A stretch of DNA of 64,000 nucleotides from Paucihalobacter ruber (GTDB taxonomy: Bacteria > Bacteroidota > Bacteroidia > Flavobacteriales > Flavobacteriaceae): contig NZ_VHIQ01000003.1 in assembly GCF_006494535.1 (NCBI RefSeq), positions 434,001 to 498,000 on the forward strand. The letters run 5' to 3'. Within the stretch, counting starts at the first letter, position 1; every line of letters starts with the position of its first letter. Positions 35,944 to 45,627 of this stretch are shown in pieces. The notes under the pieces were generated by a model. The model saw nothing but the letters and a program-made list of their open reading frames with translations, was not told where the DNA came from and did no database searches. Made by a program: the position numbers and the translations under genes.

Positions 35944-38900
35944 ATGAAGAAAAAGTTGACGGGTTTATTAACCCTGTTATTAGTTTTTGTTGTGCATGTA
36001 TCATTTGCACAGGAAAAAATTATAACAGGTAACGTCACTGACCAAGACGGGCTTCCACTTCCAGGTGTAAGCATTACTGTAAAAGGCACTACAAATGGTG
36101 CACAAACCGATTTTGATGGTAACTATACCATTACTGCCAATGTAGGAGAAACATTAGTGTTTTCTTTTGTAGGTCAAAAAACCGAAGAAAGACTGGTTGG
36201 CGACGCATCGGTAATAAATGTTCAACTGTTTGAAGATTCTGTTGGACTAGACGAGGTGCTTATTACTGCACAAGGTATTAGAAGGGAGAAAAAAGCTCTG
36301 GGTTATGCCGTAAGCACAGTAAAATCTGAAGATATTGAGCAGCGCACCGAAGGTGATTTGGGTCGCGTACTTCGAGGCAAAGCTTCGGGGGTTAATATCA
36401 CTCAACAAAGTGGTATATCTGGTTCTGCAACAAGCATCAACATTCGTGGCCAGGTCTCGTTTAATCAAAACAATCAGCCATTATTTATTGTTGATGGTGT
36501 TCCTTTTAGTTCAGACACTAATGCACCGGGAGACTTTGTTGATGGTAATGCAGGTTCAAGTAGATTTTTAGATTTAGACCCAAACAGTATTGAGAGTGTT
36601 AACATTTTAAAAGGTTTTTCTGCCGCAACCATTTATGGTGAGGCCGGAAAAAATGGTGTTATATTGATTACTACTAAAAATGGCACAGCCGGAATGTCAG
36701 CTAAAAAGTCTGAAATTACTTTTAGCCAATCAATATTTTTTAATGATATTGCCTCTTTACCCAATTATCAAACAGAATACGGAGTTGGTTTTGATCAGGC
36801 TTTTGGGTGGTTTTTTAGTAACTGGGGACCAAGTTTTAATGAAGGTGGTCCAGCAGGATGGGGAAGTCAGCCAGCAATTGACAGTAATGGAACATTGGCT
36901 CATCCTTACTCCACAGCTTCATCGGCAACCGGTATACCTCAAGCATTTCCTGAGTTTGCCGGCGCCAGATACGACTGGAGACCTTACAAAAGTGTTGAAA
37001 ACTTTTTTAGAACCGGACTTGTAACAAATACCTCTGTTAACGCTAATGGGTCTTCGGCAGACGGTAAAGTTGCATACAATATAAGCTATGGTAACCTTAC
37101 AGATGAAGGATTTACACCAGGTAATAAACTAACAAGAAACAATTTTGGTATGGGTGGTAGAGCCCAGTTAAGTAATAACTTCTCAATTTCTGGAACATTT
37201 AATTATACCAGAACCGATTTTAAAACGCCGCCTTTTGCGGCCAGTACAGGTAACGGGGCTTTTGGTGATGGTTCTTCTGTTTTTGGGAATTTATTCTTCA
37301 CACCAATTAGTGTAGATTTAATGGGATTACCATTTCAAAACCCTATTACCGGAGGTAGTGTTTACTACAGACAAAACAATAGTATACAACATCCATTATG
37401 GACGGTTAATAACGCTCAAAACAGACAATTAACAAATAGAGTTTTTGGAAATTTCACAGCGCAGTATGATTTTACCGAAAATCTCAATCTTGTTTACCGT
37501 TTAGGATTTGATTTCTACAACGAAAGAAACAGAAATTACCAAAATAAAGGTGGTGTAGATTTACCTGCAAGAACTTTAAGCGGGGTAATAGATTCGTTCG
37601 ACAACAACAATCTTATTTGGGATCACAACCTTATTCTGAATGGAAATTATAAGCTTACAGAAGACTTAGATATGAATTTTAACTTAGGTGCCACATCTAG
37701 GAGTATTAATTACGACAGACAAGGGGTATCGAGTTCAGGTCAAAATGTGTTTGGAGTGTTAAGACATTTCAACTTTAATCTTCACGAGCCTATACAATTT
37801 ACTACTTATCAAAATATAGTTGGTCTTTATGGACAAGCTGAATTTGGATACAAAAACTTTTTGTACTTAACACTTAACGGTCGAAATGATTGGGCCTCAA
37901 ACTTACCTGAAGCTAACAATTCTATCTTCTATAAAGGTAGCTCATTAGCCTTTATTGCAACCGACGCCATAGAAGGATTAAAATCAAGTACAATAAACTT
38001 CTTAAAAGTTAGAGCAGGATATGGAGAATCTGCAGGATTTGCTACCGGTTTCCCTGCTTCAACCAACTTATTCTTAAATACACAACGATTTCAAGATAGT
38101 GGAGGTAATTTTGTGGTGTCAAATACTGCCGACAATGTTTTGTCAAACCCTAATATAAAACCAGAAAGATACACAGAAGTAGAAATTGGTATAGAGTCTA
38201 GATGGTTTGATAATCGCGTTACATTTGATGCATCCTATTTTGACAGAGTTACAAAAGATTTAATCGTTACAAGACCATTAGACCCGGCAACAGGTGGTAC
38301 TTCTATACAAACTAATGTTGGTGAAGTAACCGGCTGGGGTATTGAAGCAGATTTAGGTGTTGCTGTTTTTAGAAGCCCTGAACCTTCAGGTTTTAACTGG
38401 AGTATCAACTCTAACTTTACCGTTATCAGAAATGAAGTTACAGACTTAGGTCCCGATACCGATATTATCATTTACGCAGGTTTCTCAAACCTTGGTAATG
38501 CTGCCATTGAAGGTCAGCCTCTAGGCACCATGGTTGGTAGCAGAATAGGTAGAGATGCCAATGGAAACTTTTTGGTTGATGCTAATGGAGATTACATTAT
38601 AGAAAATCAAGATGAAAGCGGAAGAATTCCAATTATTGGAGATCCAAACCCCGATTTTATTTTGAATGTTTCTAATACAATTTCTTACAAAAACGTAACC
38701 TTAAGTTTCTTATTCAACCATGTTCAAGGCGGAGACATTTACAGTTCAACTGTAGCAACTCTTCTTGGTAGAGGTCTTATCACAGAAACCATCGACAGAG
38801 AAAGCACATATATTTTGCCAGGTATTAATGCCAGTACAGGCCAGCCAAATACTACACAAATAAATAACTCAACCTATTATTTTAACAACGTGTTGTTTGG

Positions 38901-39180
38901 TCCTGAGGAATTAAGAGTGTATGACGCAACCACATTGAGACTACAAGAAATTTCTCTAGGTTACAACATACCAAGAAAATGGCTGGAAAGAACGCCCTTC
39001 GGTTCACTTTCATTTAGTGTTCAGGGTTTTAATCTTTGGTATAAAGCATTCAACATGCCAAGCGGTGCTAACTTCGATCCCAACGTTGCAGGTTTAGGTG
39101 TTGGTAATGGTTTAGGTTTTGATTATCTTAATGGCCCAAGTGGTAAAAGATATGGTTTTAGTTTAAAAGCAACATTTTAA
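35944..39180 (+). CDS. SusC/RagA family TonB-linked outer-membrane transporter
   Basis: A 1078-residue protein with signal peptide (MKKKLTGLLTLLLVFVVHVSFAQ). Residues about 27-105 form the carboxypeptidase-like domain (GNVTDQDGLPLPGVSITVKG), followed by the plug (LDEVLITAQGIRREKKALGY, GRVLRGKASGVNITQQSG, PLFIVDGVPF) and a 22-strand barrel ending in Phe (YGFSLKATF). With the SusD-like lipoprotein 15 bases downstream it forms a pedal-bin transporter pulling oligomers across the outer membrane with TonB energy. No glycosidase, sulfatase, regulator or peptidase gene is adjacent, so the substrate is unknown. Confidence 0.95.
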   Translation: MKKKLTGLLTLLLVFVVHVSFAQEKIITGNVTDQDGLPLPGVSITVKGTTNGAQTDFDGNYTITANVGETLVFSFVGQKTEERLVGDASVINVQLFEDSVGLDEVLITAQGIRREKKALGYAVSTVKSEDIEQRTEGDLGRVLRGKASGVNITQQSGISGSATSINIRGQVSFNQNNQPLFIVDGVPFSSDTNAPGDFVDGNAGSSRFLDLDPNSIESVNILKGFSAATIYGEAGKNGVILITTKNGTAGMSAKKSEITFSQSIFFNDIASLPNYQTEYGVGFDQAFGWFFSNWGPSFNEGGPAGWGSQPAIDSNGTLAHPYSTASSATGIPQAFPEFAGARYDWRPYKSVENFFRTGLVTNTSVNANGSSADGKVAYNISYGNLTDEGFTPGNKLTRNNFGMGGRAQLSNNFSISGTFNYTRTDFKTPPFAASTGNGAFGDGSSVFGNLFFTPISVDLMGLPFQNPITGGSVYYRQNNSIQHPLWTVNNAQNRQLTNRVFGNFTAQYDFTENLNLVYRLGFDFYNERNRNYQNKGGVDLPARTLSGVIDSFDNNNLIWDHNLILNGNYKLTEDLDMNFNLGATSRSINYDRQGVSSSGQNVFGVLRHFNFNLHEPIQFTTYQNIVGLYGQAEFGYKNFLYLTLNGRNDWASNLPEANNSIFYKGSSLAFIATDAIEGLKSSTINFLKVRAGYGESAGFATGFPASTNLFLNTQRFQDSGGNFVVSNTADNVLSNPNIKPERYTEVEIGIESRWFDNRVTFDASYFDRVTKDLIVTRPLDPATGGTSIQTNVGEVTGWGIEADLGVAVFRSPEPSGFNWSINSNFTVIRNEVTDLGPDTDIIIYAGFSNLGNAAIEGQPLGTMVGSRIGRDANGNFLVDANGDYIIENQDESGRIPIIGDPNPDFILNVSNTISYKNVTLSFLFNHVQGGDIYSSTVATLLGRGLITETIDRESTYILPGINASTGQPNTTQINNSTYYFNNVLFGPEELRVYDATTLRLQEISLGYNIPRKWLERTPFGSLSFSVQGFNLWYKAFNMPSGANFDPNVAGLGVGNGLGFDYLNGPSGKRYGFSLKATF

Positions 39181-39195
39181 AAAAGTATTATAATT

Positions 39196-40869
39196 ATGAA
39201 AAGATTTTTCAAGATATTATCACTCTCAGGATTTGTTGGGGTACTATTCTTAACATGCGAGACAACAGATCTCGATTTAAGAGTAAACCCAAACACGCTA
39301 AGTCCTGAACAAGCTGATGTTAATGCACTTTTAAATAACATACAATTAGAGTTCATTGACATGATAGACGGAACAGGTAGTGGTTTTGCCCGTGTAGGTG
39401 CAGAACTGGCACGAATTGACTATATGTTTGGTAGAAATTACACCAACAATTACGGACCCTCAACTTTTGATGGGAATTGGAGACGTGCTTATGCCGAAAT
39501 GATGACCGATATCAGAATCATGTTACCATTAGCCGAAGAAGGAGGTCTTACCACACACATCGGTATTGCTAAAACCTTAGAAGCATTTACCTTGGTGACA
39601 TTAGTTGATTTCTTTGGAGATGTTCCCTACTCTGAAGCACTTCAAGGATCAGGCAACTTTAATCCGAATGTTGATGCAGGAGCAGACGTATATGCCGCAG
39701 CAGTTGGTTTATTAAACGAAGCTATTGCAGCGTTTAACGAAACTCCCGCTTCAGGACCGCAAAACGATTTCTATTATGGCGGCAATAGAACTAAATGGAT
39801 AAAGGCTGCCAACACTATTAAATTGAAAATTTATTTACAATCTAGACTTGTTGATAACAGCGCCATTGCCAACTTTAATAGTATTATAAGTTCAGGAAAT
39901 TATATTGCTAGCTCTGATGACGATTTTCAATTTAATGGCTGGGGTACAAACGAGGTACAGCCAGATACACGCCACCCCAGATATTCTAGCAGTTATACTA
40001 CTACTGGTGGTATTGATTACATGTCTAACTGGTTAATGAACTACATGCGAGTTAACAACGATCCAAGAATTCGTTACTATTATTATAGACAAGTAAGCGC
40101 CACACCCGGAGCTGAAATTGCACCTAATGAAGAGAGCTTACAATGTTCACTTCAAGATGCTCCTGTACATTATGTAGATACGCCTTTTGAAGATATCTTC
40201 TGTTTTTTACCAAATGGATATTGGGGAAGAATACACGGCAACAATGAAGGTATTCCACCAGATGGGTTTTTGAGAACACTTACAGGTGTCTATCCAGCAG
40301 GCGGTGCCTTTGATGATAACAGATTTGAAGGTCTTGGCCAAGGTGCCGGCGCAGGAGGTATTGGTATTACTCCACTTATTTTGGCCTCTACCGTTGACTT
40401 TTATCGAGCTGAAGTGGCTATGCTAAGTAGCGACTTTACCACCGCAAGAAATTTCGTGTTAAGTGGATTGCAAAAATCTGTAGCCAAAGTCTCTTCATTC
40501 GGAGCGTTGGACACCACAGCTGATTTATCATTTGCGCCAAGTACAACGGTTATCACAAACCACGCGAACGCAATTGCCGCAAAATTTAACGCAGCTGATC
40601 CTACAGGTAAATGGAATGTTCTTGCAGAAGAGTTCTTCACCAATCTTTACGGCAACGGTATTGATGGTTATAATTTTTATAGAAGAACCGGTTACCCTAC
40701 AACGGTAGCACCAAATATTGAACCCAACCCGGGAGCTTTTATCAGATCATTATTTTACCCGGCAAATTTTGTAAACAACAATTCAAATGTTCAGCAAAAA
40801 GCAAGTGTAACTCAGCAAGTTTTCTGGGATAATAATCCACCATCGCCCGGTTTTCCAATTGCAAACTAA
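39196..40869 (+). CDS. SusD/RagB family nutrient-binding lipoprotein
   Basis: A 557-residue surface lipoprotein; the signal ends FLTC, with the acylated Cys at about residue 20. It belongs to the SusD-like type 2 group, shown by NPNTLSPEQADVNALLNNIQ near the start, the TPR-like FGDVPYSEALQ and GGNRTKWIKAANTIKLKIYL. It forms the lid over the SusC barrel encoded just before it and binds the same substrate. Start chosen at the first ATG, 15 bases after the susC stop. Confidence 0.94.
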   Translation: MKRFFKILSLSGFVGVLFLTCETTDLDLRVNPNTLSPEQADVNALLNNIQLEFIDMIDGTGSGFARVGAELARIDYMFGRNYTNNYGPSTFDGNWRRAYAEMMTDIRIMLPLAEEGGLTTHIGIAKTLEAFTLVTLVDFFGDVPYSEALQGSGNFNPNVDAGADVYAAAVGLLNEAIAAFNETPASGPQNDFYYGGNRTKWIKAANTIKLKIYLQSRLVDNSAIANFNSIISSGNYIASSDDDFQFNGWGTNEVQPDTRHPRYSSSYTTTGGIDYMSNWLMNYMRVNNDPRIRYYYYRQVSATPGAEIAPNEESLQCSLQDAPVHYVDTPFEDIFCFLPNGYWGRIHGNNEGIPPDGFLRTLTGVYPAGGAFDDNRFEGLGQGAGAGGIGITPLILASTVDFYRAEVAMLSSDFTTARNFVLSGLQKSVAKVSSFGALDTTADLSFAPSTTVITNHANAIAAKFNAADPTGKWNVLAEEFFTNLYGNGIDGYNFYRRTGYPTTVAPNIEPNPGAFIRSLFYPANFVNNNSNVQQKASVTQQVFWDNNPPSPGFPIAN

Positions 40870-40882
40870 AAAATAAATAGTT

Positions 40883-41755
40883 ATGAAATATATATTTAAA
40901 ATCTTTACAATTGTAATCTTAGCATCGCTACTTGGTTGTAGCAGTGATGATAACGTTATCGATATTGTAAACAATAATACAACACGCGGTGCTATATTAA
41001 GAACCATCGCGGTAAATAGTTCTGAATTCGACGTATTTAATCCACAATCTGAATTTTCGGTAACTCTTGAATTCGAAGATAACAGAGGTGGTGATTTATT
41101 AGAATCGGTAGACGTTGTGGTATCATTTGATGATAGAACAGACAACGGTCCTGATAATTCAAGAGATGAAGCACCTTTAACAACTATTCCCGCCTCAGCA
41201 TTTTCGAATGGAGAAAATAATTTACCTGTCATTACCTTTAACACATCACTTGGACAAGCAGCTCAGGCATTAGGTCTAACCAGTGACGACTATTCAGGTG
41301 GTGATCGTTTTGTAGTTAGATTTATTGCCAATTTAACAGACGGCCGTAGTTTTTCTAGTGGTGACGCTAATGGTGGAATTTTATCAGGTTCATTTACAAG
41401 ATCACCTTACCAATACAATGTAAATTTAGTTTGCCCACCGGCGCCACCGGCTTCCGGTACCTGGACCATAGAAATGACCGATTTATACGGTGATGGATGG
41501 AACGGTGGCGAATTAGTAATTACTATTGATGGAAATGAATCAAGATTTACCATGGACAACGGAGCCAGTTTAACAGTTAACTTTGAAGTTCCTTCGGGTT
41601 CTCAGGTAATCTCCATACAGTATTCTAGCGGAGATTGGGATGAGGAAGTTATTTTCCAAATCATTGCCTCTAATGGTAACACTATCATGGACATTGGTCC
41701 ATTCCCACCGGTAGGTGTAGAATTGATTGATTATTGTAATACAAATTATCAATAA
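40883..41755 (+). CDS. Lipoprotein of the susCD locus with a C-terminal DxYGDGWNGG module
   Basis: A 290-residue lipoprotein (signal MKYIFKIFTIVILASLLGC, acylated Cys19, then SSDDN, an acidic tail after the Cys that suggests surface export). Two parts are seen: an N-terminal strand-rich domain to about residue 185, and a C-terminal domain from about 190 with TWTIEMTDLYGDGWNGGELV, a pattern found in secreted beta-sandwich modules. It lies 13 bases after the susD gene and before a terminator, so it is the third subunit or accessory binding protein of the uptake system. No database family name is certain. Confidence 0.75.
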   Translation: MKYIFKIFTIVILASLLGCSSDDNVIDIVNNNTTRGAILRTIAVNSSEFDVFNPQSEFSVTLEFEDNRGGDLLESVDVVVSFDDRTDNGPDNSRDEAPLTTIPASAFSNGENNLPVITFNTSLGQAAQALGLTSDDYSGGDRFVVRFIANLTDGRSFSSGDANGGILSGSFTRSPYQYNVNLVCPPAPPASGTWTIEMTDLYGDGWNGGELVITIDGNESRFTMDNGASLTVNFEVPSGSQVISIQYSSGDWDEEVIFQIIASNGNTIMDIGPFPPVGVELIDYCNTNYQ

Positions 41756-41773
41756 TTGAGCATGTTAACTTGG

Positions 41774-41798
41774 AAGCCGGCTACCGCCGGCTTTTTTT
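41774..41798 (+). terminator. Terminator of the susCD operon
   Basis: AAGCCGGC-TACC-GCCGGCTT followed by TTTTT: perfect 8-bp GC-rich stem, 18 bases after the last gene. Confidence 0.92.
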
Positions 41799-41802
41799 AT
41801 GT

Positions 41803-41831
41803 TTTGATTTCAGAATTTAATCCTACTTTTA
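41803..41831 (+). promoter_or_regulatory. Promoter of rlmB, four bases from ATG
   Basis: TTTG (41803-41806), 17 bases, TACTTTTA (41824-41831, last base off consensus), then CAGC and the ATG. This geometry suggests a leaderless mRNA. Confidence 0.5.
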
Positions 41832-41835
41832 CAGC

Positions 41836-42570
41836 ATGGAATCTAATCAACAAATCTTCGGTATTCGGGCTGTAATCGAAGCTATTAATTCGGGTAAAAG
41901 CATAGATAAAGTATTTATGCAGAAAGGCCTGAAAGGCGACCTTTCAAATGAGTTAGAACAATTGTTAAGACAAGAAGGCATCAGCACTTCTTATGTACCT
42001 ATTGAAAAGCTGAACAGACTTACCAATAAGAACCATCAAGGCGTTATCGCGCAAATAGCACCGGTTGAGTTTAATAATTTAGATGATTTGGTACTTGAGG
42101 TTATTGAATCCGGGAAATTACCGCTCTTTCTTATTTTAGATCAAATAAGCGATGTTAGAAATTTTGGAGCCATCATTAGAACTGCAGAGTGTACAGGCGT
42201 TTCAGGTATTATTGTGGCAAAAAAAGGCGGTGCTCCTCTTAACGCCGATGCGGTAAAAACAAGTGCAGGTGCCATTTTTAAAATTCCTATTTGCAAAGTA
42301 GACCACATAAAAGACGCCATTTACCACATGCAAGCATCTGGCATTAAAGTAATTGCTGCTACCGAAAAAGCTAAACAAACTATTTATGATTTAGAACTTA
42401 AAGAACCTTGCGCCATAGTAATGGGTTCAGAAGGTTTTGGCATTAATCCATCTGTTTTAAAAATAGTTGATGATCAGGCTAAATTACCAATGATTGGCAC
42501 CATTGCTTCTCTAAATGTAAGTGTGGCCTGTGGTGTAATATTATACGAAGCCCTAAGGCAAAGACTCTAG
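41836..42570 (+). CDS. rlmB: 23S rRNA (guanosine-2'-O-)-methyltransferase RlmB-type
   Basis: A 244-residue SPOUT methyltransferase that 2'-O-methylates a guanosine (G2251, E. coli numbering) in the P loop of 23S rRNA. The N-terminal substrate-binding domain (QIFGIRAVIEAINSGKSIDK) precedes the knotted catalytic domain with LDQISDVRNFGAIIRTAECT, CAIVMGSEGFGI and LPMIGTIASLNVSVACGV. Its stop interlocks with that of the rhomboid gene (CTAG). Confidence 0.93.
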   Translation: MESNQQIFGIRAVIEAINSGKSIDKVFMQKGLKGDLSNELEQLLRQEGISTSYVPIEKLNRLTNKNHQGVIAQIAPVEFNNLDDLVLEVIESGKLPLFLILDQISDVRNFGAIIRTAECTGVSGIIVAKKGGAPLNADAVKTSAGAIFKIPICKVDHIKDAIYHMQASGIKVIAATEKAKQTIYDLELKEPCAIVMGSEGFGINPSVLKIVDDQAKLPMIGTIASLNVSVACGVILYEALRQRL

Positions 42571-43313
42571 TCTTTTTTAGGTTCCTCTTTATAGATGTAC
42601 CGAATGGTGGTTTCCTGCTTTGATTGGGTTTCAACAACTTTTGAATCTTCTTCTTTAAATTCAATAAAATTTCCGTTTTCATCGAAGTGTTTCATGAATT
42701 CGTCTTCTTCTTCATTATAATCGGGTTGTTCCCATGCGTAGATTTCTGGTTTTGCAATTTGTTTTCGGAAAATTACAGCGAACAAAAATCCGGTAATAAG
42801 GCCTGACAAATGCCCTTCCCAAGACATGTTATCCTTCACCGGAAAAACATACCAAATCATACTTCCGTAGAGAAATACCACCAAAAGTGACAAAGCAATA
42901 AGCCTGTAATGCTTGGCTAGAACTCCTTTAAAAAAAATAAAACTAACCAAGACATAAATGAGTCCACTGGCACCGATATGATTGCCAGGCCTGCCAATCA
43001 ACCAAGTTAACAGTCCTGATAAAAGAATACCGTAAATAATAACCTTCCAGCTAATTTTATGATAGAAATAAAACAAAGCCATACTCAACACAAACAATGG
43101 TATGGTGTTATTGTACAAATGAGAAATATTGGAATGTAAAAACGGACTAAACAAAACGCCTTTTAATCCGGATAAAGTTTGGGGTTCAATACCAAAATAT
43201 TTTATACCATAATAAACACGCACCTGGAACCAAAATACCAGCCAAATGGTTAGCACCATTAAAATAGGCACTACAATTACAGAAGGCGAAAATTTAAAAT
43301 CGTCTTGTTTCAT
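42567..43313 (-). CDS. Rhomboid family intramembrane serine protease
   Basis: A 248-residue membrane protein with six to seven hydrophobic segments. The catalytic serine is in HIGASGLIYVLVSF (GxSx) and the catalytic histidine in WEGHLSGLITGF; the Asn/His on helix 2 is in HSNISHLYNNTIPL. It cleaves transmembrane helices of unknown partners in the inner membrane. The last 50 residues are charged and cytosolic. It is divergent from rarA. Confidence 0.92.
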   Translation of the reverse strand: MKQDDFKFSPSVIVVPILMVLTIWLVFWFQVRVYYGIKYFGIEPQTLSGLKGVLFSPFLHSNISHLYNNTIPLFVLSMALFYFYHKISWKVIIYGILLSGLLTWLIGRPGNHIGASGLIYVLVSFIFFKGVLAKHYRLIALSLLVVFLYGSMIWYVFPVKDNMSWEGHLSGLITGFLFAVIFRKQIAKPEIYAWEQPDYNEEEDEFMKHFDENGNFIEFKEEDSKVVETQSKQETTIRYIYKEEPKKD

Positions 43314-43423
43314 GATTAATCATCTTTACAAAAAGCAATCCATTTATAAAACGTACAGATTTACTGACAAGATGTCTAAATTTAGCAAAACTCCCTTTAA
43401 AGTAGATAAGTTTTTTATTACAA

Positions 43424-43455
43424 TTGGAAAGGCCTTGAGTATTTTTGTAATTTTA
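43424..43455 (+). promoter_or_regulatory. Candidate promoter(s) of rarA
   Basis: TTG (43424-43426), 21 bases, TAATTTTA (43448-43455), then ATAA and the ATG: a leaderless geometry. An overlapping perfect -7 box TATTTTTG at 43440-43447 would give a short leader instead, but has no well-spaced -33. Confidence 0.45.
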
Positions 43456-43459
43456 ATAA

Positions 43460-44740
43460 ATGAATTCACCCCTAGCCGAAAGATTAAGACCACAACAACT
43501 ATCTGATTTTATAAGTCAGGAACATTTGGTTGGCGAAAATGGTATTATCACCAAACAGATTAAAAGCGGTGTATTGCCTTCCATGATTTTCTGGGGTCCG
43601 CCTGGCGTAGGCAAAACCACCCTGGCAAATATCATTGCCAACTCAACCGATAGACCATTTTTTAAATTAAGTGCCATCAATTCAGGTGTTAAAGACATTA
43701 GAGATGTTATAGAACAAGCCAAACAAAAAGGCGCTTTATTTACTGTTAAAAACCCCATTCTTTTTATTGATGAAATTCATAGATTTAGCAAATCTCAACA
43801 GGATTCACTATTAGAAGCGGTTGAAAAAGGTTGGGTAACCTTAATTGGTGCTACCACTGAAAATCCGAGTTTTGAAGTGATTCCTGCGTTATTGTCACGC
43901 TGTCAAGTTTATACCTTAAACGCTTTTAGTAAAACTGATTTGGAAAATTTACTTAAAAGAGCGCTTTTAGAAGATGCATGGCTTCAGAATAAAAATATCC
44001 AAATCAAAGAAACCGATGCCTTGTTGCGCTATTCGGGTGGCGATGCGCGCAAGTTGTTAAATATGTTCGAGTTGTTGATAGGTTCTGTCGAGAACAACCA
44101 CATTATTGAAATTACCAATCAACTGGTCACCAAACAAATGTCTACAAATGCTGCGCGTTATGACAAAACAGGAGAACAACATTACGATATCATTTCGGCT
44201 TTTATCAAATCTATACGTGGCAGCGACCCAAACGCGGCAGTTTACTATTTGGCCAGAATGATTGAAGGCGGCGAAGATGTTAAGTTTATCGCTAGAAGAC
44301 TGCTCATATTAGCCAGTGAGGATGTTGGTAATGCCAACCCTACCGCATTAGTACTAGCCAACAGCACCTTTCAGGCAGTATCTGTTATCGGCCATCCCGA
44401 ATCAAGAATTTTATTGAGTCAGTGTGCTACTTATCTGGCTTGTTCTCCAAAAAGTAACGCGTCATACGAAGCCATCAACAAAGCCCAACAAATTGTTAAA
44501 CAAACCGGTGATTTAAGTGTGCCTTTGCATCTTCGAAATGCACCAACCAAACTCATGAAAGAATTAGATTACGGCAAAGATTACAAATACGCTCACAGCC
44601 ACGAAGGCAATTTTGCCGATCAGGAATTTTTACCTGACGAGTTGAGTAATACAAAAATATATCAACCCGGAAATAACCAAAGAGAGCAAGCCCAACAGGC
44701 TTATTTAAAATCTAAATGGAAGGATAAGTACGGTTATTAA
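43460..44740 (+). CDS. rarA: Replication-associated recombination protein A
   Basis: A 426-residue AAA+ ATPase of the RarA/MgsA/WRNIP1 family that acts at stalled replication forks. Walker A is [19 protein letters not shown], Walker [13 protein letters not shown], sensor 1 [13 protein letters not shown]; the C-terminal family blocks follow ([33 protein letters not shown]). Length is typical. Its TAA stop interlocks with the stop of the gene on the other strand. Confidence 0.95.
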   Translation: MNSPLAERLRPQQLSDFISQEHLVGENGIITKQIKSGVLPSMIFWGPPGVGKTTLANIIANSTDRPFFKLSAINSGVKDIRDVIEQAKQKGALFTVKNPILFIDEIHRFSKSQQDSLLEAVEKGWVTLIGATTENPSFEVIPALLSRCQVYTLNAFSKTDLENLLKRALLEDAWLQNKNIQIKETDALLRYSGGDARKLLNMFELLIGSVENNHIIEITNQLVTKQMSTNAARYDKTGEQHYDIISAFIKSIRGSDPNAAVYYLARMIEGGEDVKFIARRLLILASEDVGNANPTALVLANSTFQAVSVIGHPESRILLSQCATYLACSPKSNASYEAINKAQQIVKQTGDLSVPLHLRNAPTKLMKELDYGKDYKYAHSHEGNFADQEFLPDELSNTKIYQPGNNQREQAQQAYLKSKWKDKYGY

Positions 44741-45603
44741 TCGTAGAATTTAATATTTAATAATGTTTTTACAGTTCTACCTTCAACAATTTCAGAATAA
44801 TACCAAAAACCTTCTTCCTTAAACACAATAGCATCTTTGCCTTTAACCGAGAAGGTATTTTTTTGAGCAGTACGAATAAGTTCCATAATTAATTTAGGCT
44901 CAGAATCAACTAATTTATATCCCGATTCTGTGGCTTGTGCATAGTAAATATTTTCGTTTAAAAGTGGTTTCGCTTCAGCACCGGTTTGTATTATTTTCTT
45001 AGATTCTTGGGTACTATTGGTTTTTGATGTTTCAGTATATTCAACCGATTTTACATTATACGAAACTGTTTCACCCTCTTTGTTTTTTTCGTTTTTAGCC
45101 ACTTCAGGTGTTACTTGAGGCTTGGATTGAGATTGTGTTATATTCTCATTTTTTTGATTATTTGTCTTAGGCTTATATTGATATTCAAATTCTTCAAAAC
45201 TTTCGAATGCATTTCTTAGTGCCTCTGTATACGCCTTACCAAAATCTTTTTGTTTTGAAGAACCCACTTTAGAAGTGTAAATGATCTTTCCATAACAATC
45301 ATTTAGATTGATTTGAATTTCGGTTTTAAACAAGCCACTCTTTAGTTTTTCGGCATCGGCAGATAAAGCTAAACATCTGTTATTAAACAAATCCTGCGGT
45401 AAAGAATCTGAAATGATATAAGCTGCATATCCTTCTCTGTTAAACAAAAATTTAGTCAATGAGTTTAATTGATATGTATCCTTGCCTTGAACAAAATCAT
45501 AAGATTCTGGAATGATAATGTACTTATAATTGTTAAGCTCCTGTTGTGCTTTTACCTGAAAAACAAACAAAAAAATTGTTAATAGTAAGATATATTTCTT
45601 CAT
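44737..45603 (-). CDS. Secreted or periplasmic protein of unknown function
   Basis: A 288-residue protein with a Sec signal peptide (MKKYILLLTIFLFVFQVKAQ). The start at 45603 is preferred over an earlier ATG at 45618 because it gives a standard signal. The first half (NYKYIIIPESYDFVQGKDTY) resembles small flavobacterial proteins of no known role; the middle (about residues 145-215) is rich in Asn, Gln, Lys, Ser and Thr and looks disordered; the end is a short strand-rich domain (KGKDAIVFKEEGFWYYSEIV). A -7 box lies within the end of the yjjG-like gene upstream. Confidence 0.7.
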   Translation of the reverse strand: MKKYILLLTIFLFVFQVKAQQELNNYKYIIIPESYDFVQGKDTYQLNSLTKFLFNREGYAAYIISDSLPQDLFNNRCLALSADAEKLKSGLFKTEIQINLNDCYGKIIYTSKVGSSKQKDFGKAYTEALRNAFESFEEFEYQYKPKTNNQKNENITQSQSKPQVTPEVAKNEKNKEGETVSYNVKSVEYTETSKTNSTQESKKIIQTGAEAKPLLNENIYYAQATESGYKLVDSEPKLIMELIRTAQKNTFSVKGKDAIVFKEEGFWYYSEIVEGRTVKTLLNIKFYD

Positions 45604-45627
45604 AATAATGACTTTCAACTAGGTTAT

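Noticed and set aside
40783-41244. 153-codon minus-strand frame over the susD/lipoprotein junction
   Set aside because: Antisense to two well-supported genes; no signal peptide or motif.
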